The notes beneath the pieces were generated by a model, which saw nothing but the letters and a program-made list of their open reading frames with translations, had not been told where the DNA came from and did not search any database. A DNA stretch of 10,545 bases, taken from positions 1-10,545 of the forward strand of contig JAEXBL010000243.1 in the NCBI GenBank assembly GCA_023394015.1, read 5' to 3'. Shown here piece after piece: positions 7,516 through 10,545 of the stretch. Each line of letters opens with the position of its first letter. Positions within the stretch are counted from its first letter, which is position 1. A program made the position numbers and the translations under genes. Source of the stretch: Pseudomonadota bacterium. Its GTDB lineage: Bacteria; Pseudomonadota; Gammaproteobacteria; Burkholderiales; Burkholderiaceae_C.

Positions 7516-7610
7516 CCGGACGCAGAGGACGCAAAGATCACGCAGAGGACGCAGAGAAAGCCATTCTTTGAGTTTCTTTCTTGCGTTCTCTGCGAATCCT
7601 CTGCGTCCGG
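7516..7610. repeat. 95-bp imperfect inverted repeat of CGCAGAGGACG type in the ugpE-ugpC gap
   Basis: The outer arms CCGGACGCAGAGGA (7516-7529) and TCCTCTGCGTCCGG (7597-7610) are perfect 14-bp complements. An inner, less perfect pairing joins 7541-7560 (CGCAGAGGACGCAGAGAAAG) to 7576-7594. The left arm carries an extra insertion (7530-7540), and the loop is about 15 bases. The left half also holds an exact 14-base direct repeat, ACGCAGAGGACGCA, at 7520-7533 and 7540-7553, a 20-base period. It fills most of the 121-bp gap between the ugpE stop and the ugpC ATG. No T-run follows in the direction of transcription, so it is not an intrinsic terminator. It resembles dispersed intergenic repeats of this type that I recall from many bacterial genomes. 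In RNA it would form a long hairpin that could separate ugpAE from ugpC in message stability. Confidence 0.85.
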
Positions 7611-7623
7611 CTGTTCGGGATGT

Positions 7624-8481
7624 TCATTTTTCCGTGTCCACCAGCCCCTTGACGAACCAGCGCTGCATCAGCACCACCACCAGCGCCGGCGGGATCATGG
7701 CCAGGATGGCGGTGGCCATGATGACGTTCCATTCGTTGGCCGCGTCCCCGCCGGCGAACATGCGCTTGATGCCCATGACGATGGGGTACATGTCCTCGCT
7801 GGTGGTCATCAGCAGCGGCCACAGGTACTGGTTCCAGCCGTAGATGAACTGGATCACGAACAGCGCCGCCATGCTGGTCTTGGACAGCGGCAGCAGCACG
7901 TCCTTGAAGAAGCGCAGCGGCCCGGCGCCGTCGATGCGCGCGGCCTCGGCCAACTCGTCGGGCACCGTCAGGAAGAACTGGCGGAACAGGAAGGTGGCGG
8001 TGGCCGAGGCGATCAGCGGCAGCGTCAGGCCGGTGTAGCTGTTGAGCAGGTTCAGGTCGGCCACCACCTTGTAGGTCGGCAGGATGCGCACCTCCACCGG
8101 CAGCATCAGGGAGATGAAGATCGACCAGAACACCAGCCCGCGCAGCGGAAAGCGGAAGTACACGATGGCAAAGGCCGACAGCATGGAGATGGCGATCTTG
8201 CCCAGCGCGATCACCATGGCGGTGACAAAGCTCACCCACAGCATGCGCCCGGCCGGCGGGATGCGGCTGCCGTAGCTGGTCTCGCCGCCGAACAGTGCCA
8301 GCCGGTAGGTGTCCACCATGTGCTGGCCGGGCAGCATCGACATCGGCACGTTCTGCACGATCTCGGCCGAGGTCTGGGTCGAGGCGACAAAGGCCAGGTA
8401 GACCGGAAAGCCCACCGCCAGCAGGCCGAGCAGCAGCACGGCGTGGGCGATGAAGGTGGTGCCGGGGCGGTTCGCGATCAT
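7624..8481 (-). CDS. ugpE: Glycerol-3-phosphate ABC transporter permease UgpE
   Basis: A protein of 285 residues, full length for UgpE. It forms the inner-membrane channel with UgpA. Hydrophobic segments lie near residues 11-33, 83-105, 113-135, 150-172, 203-224 and 255-275. The cytoplasmic EAA loop that docks on UgpC is visible as ELAEAARIDGAGPLRFFKDV (177-195). Stretches such as SMLSAFAIVYFRFPLR, LMLPVEVRI, IYGWNQYLWPLL and a C-terminal VKGLVDTEK agree closely with the Escherichia coli protein as I remember it. The ATG at 8481 follows the ugpA stop by 13 bases, and GAGG lies about 12 bases before the start, a loose ribosome-binding site. The gene is clearly co-transcribed with ugpA. A repeat element follows it. 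Confidence 0.96.
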   Translation of the reverse strand: MIANRPGTTFIAHAVLLLGLLAVGFPVYLAFVASTQTSAEIVQNVPMSMLPGQHMVDTYRLALFGGETSYGSRIPPAGRMLWVSFVTAMVIALGKIAISMLSAFAIVYFRFPLRGLVFWSIFISLMLPVEVRILPTYKVVADLNLLNSYTGLTLPLIASATATFLFRQFFLTVPDELAEAARIDGAGPLRFFKDVLLPLSKTSMAALFVIQFIYGWNQYLWPLLMTTSEDMYPIVMGIKRMFAGGDAANEWNVIMATAILAMIPPALVVVLMQRWFVKGLVDTEK

Positions 8482-8494
8482 GGCGAGCGGCGCC

Positions 8495-9376
8495 TCAGTA
8501 GTTGACCTTCTTCTCGACGAAGCGGAACTGGAACACCGTCAGCAGCACGACGATCGCCATCAGCACCACCGACTGCGCCGCCGAGCCGCCCAGGTCCAGC
8601 CCCTTGAAGCCGTCGAAATACACCTTGTAAACCAGGATGGCCGTGTCCTTGCCGGGTCCGCCGTGCGTGGCGGCATCGACGATGCCGAAGGTGTCGAAGA
8701 AGGCGTAGATCACGTTCATCACCAACAGGAAGAAGGTGGTCGGCGACAGCAGCGGGAACTGCACGCTCCAGAAGCGCCGCCAGGGCCCAGCGCCGTCGAT
8801 GGCGGCGGCCTCGATCAGGCTTTTGGGCACCGACTGCAGGCCGGCCAGGAAGAACAGGAAGTTGTAGGAGACCTGCTTCCACACCGCGGCCAGCACGATC
8901 AGCGCCATGGCGTGGGTGCCGTTGAGCAGGTGGTTCCAGTCGAAGCCGATCTGGCGCAGGCCCCAGGACACCACGCCGACGGAGGGCGCGAACATGAACA
9001 ACCACAGCACGCCGGCCACGGCGGGGGCCACGGCGTAGGGCCAGATCAGCAGCGTCTTGTAGCCGGTGGCGAACTTGATCACGCGGTCGGCCATCACCGC
9101 CAGCAGCAGCGAGGTCACCAGTCCCAGCGCCGCCACCAGCACCGAAAAGACCAGCGTGGCCTTGAACGAGGCCAGGTAGGTTGCGTCGTTGAACAGGTCG
9201 CGGAAATTCTCCAGCCCGACGAACTCGGTGCTGGTGCCAAAGGCGTCCTCGCGCAGAAAGCTCTGGTAGAGCGCCTGCCCCGCCGGCCAGAAGAAGAACA
9301 CCAGCACGATCGCCAACTGCGGCGCCACCAGCAGCCAGGGCAGCCAGGCGGACTTGAAGCGGACGCGCTTTTCCAT
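8495..9376 (-). CDS. ugpA: Glycerol-3-phosphate ABC transporter permease UgpA
   Basis: A protein of 293 residues, full length for UgpA, the partner permease of UgpE. Hydrophobic segments lie near residues 12-32, 73-95, 108-130, 156-180, 212-234 and 264-284. The EAA loop [20 protein letters not shown] (186-205) contacts the ATPase. Other family signatures are [10 protein letters not shown] near the N-terminus, [42 protein letters not shown] and a C-terminal [11 protein letters not shown]. The ATG at 9376 gives the canonical N-terminus. No Shine-Dalgarno is visible, and a TATGAT ends 8 bases before the ATG, suggesting a very short leader. It follows a small acetyltransferase gene after 123 bp (9377-9499). 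Confidence 0.96.
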   Translation of the reverse strand: MEKRVRFKSAWLPWLLVAPQLAIVLVFFFWPAGQALYQSFLREDAFGTSTEFVGLENFRDLFNDATYLASFKATLVFSVLVAALGLVTSLLLAVMADRVIKFATGYKTLLIWPYAVAPAVAGVLWLFMFAPSVGVVSWGLRQIGFDWNHLLNGTHAMALIVLAAVWKQVSYNFLFFLAGLQSVPKSLIEAAAIDGAGPWRRFWSVQFPLLSPTTFFLLVMNVIYAFFDTFGIVDAATHGGPGKDTAILVYKVYFDGFKGLDLGGSAAQSVVLMAIVVLLTVFQFRFVEKKVNY

Positions 9377-9384
9377 GGCTGGGC

Positions 9385-9413
9385 ATCATAGCGACCGCCG
9401 GTGACGCTGTAAC
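9385..9413 (-). promoter_or_regulatory. Possible promoter of ugpA-ugpE-ugpC-ugpQ
   Basis: On the minus strand, GTTACA (9408-9413, four of six matches to TTGACA) is followed after 17 bp by TATGAT (9385-9390, five of six matches to TATAAT). The start point would fall at about 9378, two bases before the ugpA ATG. Moderate matches like this do occur by chance. The support here is the combined spacing, the lack of a Shine-Dalgarno before ugpA, and the need for a promoter after the ugpB terminator. I saw no Pho box. Confidence 0.4.
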
Positions 9414-9499
9414 CGGGTGTTGGCCGGCCGCTACCCAGCCGCCGCCGCTGGCCGGTTGCAGGGTTGGCCGGGCGGGCCTGGCGGTCCGGGGCGGCGCCG

Positions 9500-9784
9500 T
9501 CAGCGCTGCTCGAGCAGCGCCTGGTCCGCCGGGTGCCGCTCGATGTAGCGGGCCACGTAGCTGCAGGTGGGGCGCACGCGGCGGCCCTGGGCACGCAGCT
9601 CGTCCAGCGCATGGCGCACCAGTCGGCCGGCCAGGCCCTGGCCTTCGTGGCCGGGTTCGGTCTTGGTGTGCGGCAGGTCGACCACGCCGTCGCCAAGCTC
9701 GCGGTAGCTCAGGTGGCCGATGACCTGGCCGTCTTGGCAAATCTCGTAGCGCTGGAGGTCGGGGTTGTGGCGGATGTCGGGCAT
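9500..9784 (-). CDS. Small GNAT-family N-acetyltransferase (YjdJ/NATD1-like)
   Basis: A protein of 94 residues, a normal length for the short single-domain GNAT family that includes bacterial YjdJ-type proteins and human NATD1. The acetyl-CoA-binding turn is visible as TEPGHEGQGLAGRLVRHAL (42-60). The family's C-terminal motif follows as RRVRPTCSYVARYIERHPAD (68-87), with conserved Cys74 and the Tyr-Ile-x-x-His-Pro segment. The substrate is unknown for the family. It is predicted to be cytoplasmic, with no signal or membrane segment. It sits between ugpB and ugpA in the same orientation, which is not part of the classic ugpBAECQ order, so a role in phosphodiester uptake cannot be assumed. The ATG at 9784 is the natural start, and no strong Shine-Dalgarno is seen. 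The gene follows the ugpB terminator. Confidence 0.85.
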   Translation of the reverse strand: MPDIRHNPDLQRYEICQDGQVIGHLSYRELGDGVVDLPHTKTEPGHEGQGLAGRLVRHALDELRAQGRRVRPTCSYVARYIERHPADQALLEQR

Positions 9785-9844
9785 GGTGGGGCAGGGTGCA
9801 GGGTTGGCGATCAGCGGCAGCTTAGGCCAGTTTCGGCGCGCAGC

Positions 9845-9866
9845 AAAAAGCCCGCCGAGGCGGGCT
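9845..9866 (-). terminator. Intrinsic terminator after ugpB
   Basis: Read on the minus strand, AGCCCGCC-TC-GGCGGGCT is followed immediately by TTTTT (9845-9849). It is a 7-bp GC-rich stem closing a CTCG tetraloop, 23 bases after the ugpB stop. This is the strongest terminator in the window. It should end most ugpB transcripts before the acetyltransferase gene. Confidence 0.85.
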
Positions 9867-9889
9867 GCTGCTTTCTCGGCGCCGGGGCG

Positions 9890-10545
9890 TCAGCGGTTGG
9901 CCCGCTGGAAGCGCGCCAGCTGCTCGTTGCCGCGCTTGACGATGGTGTCCAGCGCCTGCTTGGGCGGCGTCTTGCCGGCCCACACGCCTTCCAGCTCCTC
10001 GTCGATGATGGTGCGGATCTGCACGAAGTTGCCCAGGCGCACGCCGCGCGACTTGTCGGTGGTCTTGCGGATCATCTGCGTCACGCTGACGTCGGTGCCG
10101 GGGTTCTTCTTGTAGAAGCCCGACTGGTCGGTCAGCTCGAAGGACTTGATGGTGACCGGCAGGTAGCCGGTGCGCTGGTGGCTCTTGGCCGCCACCTCGG
10201 GCTGGCTGAGGTAGGCGAAGAACTGGCCGATGCCCTTGTATTCGTCGGCCTTCTTGCCGGCCATGGCCCACAGGCTGGCGCCGCCGATCACGGTGTTCTG
10301 CGGCGCGCCGGGCACGTCGGGGTAGTAGGGCAGGGTGCCGATGCCACTGGCGAACTTGGCGTTGCGGCTGATGTTGCCGTACAGCGCCGACGAGCCGGTG
10401 GTCATGGCGCACTCGCCCGAGACGAAGGTGGCATCGGCCGCGTTGCCGCGGCCCTTGTAGACGAACAGGCCCTGCTTGGCCATGTTGGCCAAGTTCTCGA
10501 TGTGGCGCACGTGCAGCGGCGTGTTGACCGCCAGGCGCGTGCCGG
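9890..10545 (-). CDS. ugpB: Glycerol-3-phosphate-binding periplasmic protein, C-terminal half (partial)
   Basis: The frame is open to the right edge, so only the last 217 residues are present, about half the usual length of roughly 440. UgpB is the periplasmic solute-binding protein that delivers sn-glycerol-3-phosphate and glycerophosphodiesters to UgpAE. Recognisable family segments are NTPLHVRHIENLANMAKQG, GIGTLPYYPDVPGAPQNT, VIGGASLWAMAGK, QRTGYLPVT, RGVRLGNFVQIRTIIDEELE and TPPKQALDTIVKRGNEQL. They align well with my memory of the Escherichia coli protein. The Tyr in TGYLP and an Arg in the RLGN-to-IR stretch probably belong to the ligand site, but this needs an alignment. The first in-frame GTG at 10510 is internal, not the start. 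The signal peptide lies outside the window. Confidence 0.95.
   Translation of the reverse strand, partial: GTRLAVNTPLHVRHIENLANMAKQGLFVYKGRGNAADATFVSGECAMTTGSSALYGNISRNAKFASGIGTLPYYPDVPGAPQNTVIGGASLWAMAGKKADEYKGIGQFFAYLSQPEVAAKSHQRTGYLPVTIKSFELTDQSGFYKKNPGTDVSVTQMIRKTTDKSRGVRLGNFVQIRTIIDEELEGVWAGKTPPKQALDTIVKRGNEQLARFQRANR

Noticed and set aside
7518..7556. CRISPR-like repeat units
   Set aside because: There are only two 14-base units at a 20-base period with no spacers of normal length, and they are part of an inverted repeat. No cas gene is present.
7516..7610. Intrinsic terminator after ugpE
   Set aside because: The hairpin is long and has an asymmetric insertion, and the bases after it (TATTTGATTGC) do not form a T-run.
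8450..9391. Plus-strand open frame of 313 codons opposite ugpA
   Set aside because: Its His/Gln/Arg-rich composition is typical of an antisense shadow, with no start signals or family match.
8478..9740. Minus-strand open frame of 420 codons overlapping ugpA and the acetyltransferase gene
   Set aside because: It is an Arg/Pro/Ala-rich out-of-frame translation of ugpA. The ugpA frame has full family motifs.
9785..9844. Separate promoter for the acetyltransferase gene
   Set aside because: The best candidate is TTGCTG-16-TAAGCT, matching three of six at each hexamer. That is too weak to report as a feature.

Overview
This window looks like chromosomal DNA from a GC-rich betaproteobacterium, most likely Burkholderiales and probably Comamonadaceae. 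The basis is base composition, the FimT/PilV/PilW/PilX/PilY1 minor-pilin order, and proteins that read as ordinary proteobacterial HemA and Ugp family members. The genus cannot be fixed from the sequence alone. Every gene except one small membrane-protein gene lies on the minus strand, so transcription runs from high to low coordinates.

Right part (about 5647-10545, minus strand): a glycerol-3-phosphate / glycerophosphodiester uptake locus in the order ugpB (C-terminal half only, cut by the window edge), a small GNAT acetyltransferase, ugpA, ugpE, ugpC and ugpQ. UgpB binds substrate in the periplasm, UgpA and UgpE form the membrane channel, UgpC hydrolyses ATP, and UgpQ cleaves glycerophosphodiesters in the cytoplasm. 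A strong intrinsic terminator directly after ugpB and a possible promoter directly before ugpA split the locus into at least two transcription units. A 95-bp inverted repeat built from a CGCAGAGGACG-type sequence fills most of the ugpE-ugpC gap.

Middle part (3973-5607): hemA, encoding glutamyl-tRNA reductase, on the minus strand and, divergently, an unrecognised small membrane protein of about 90 residues. Their short shared intergenic region holds a perfect TATAAT only 7 nt from the hemA ATG and a 9-of-10 match to the FNR/Anr box. The box is centred about 61 bp upstream of the predicted hemA start point, which suggests oxygen-responsive control of heme synthesis.

Left part (1-3852): a type IV pilus minor-pilin operon, fimT-pilV-pilW-pilX-pilY1. 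FimT/PilV and PilV/PilW overlap by ATGA. PilY1, the tip adhesin, is cut by the left edge after its von Willebrand A domain has begun. These proteins would prime pilus assembly and form the pilus tip. pilY1 is visibly less GC-rich than the rest of the window.

I found no phage, insertion sequence, CRISPR array, tRNA or rRNA. No intergenic stretch exceeds about 125 bp. I do not see a clearly novel multi-gene system. The items most worth checking are the hemA control region, the ugpE-ugpC repeat and the split ugp transcription.
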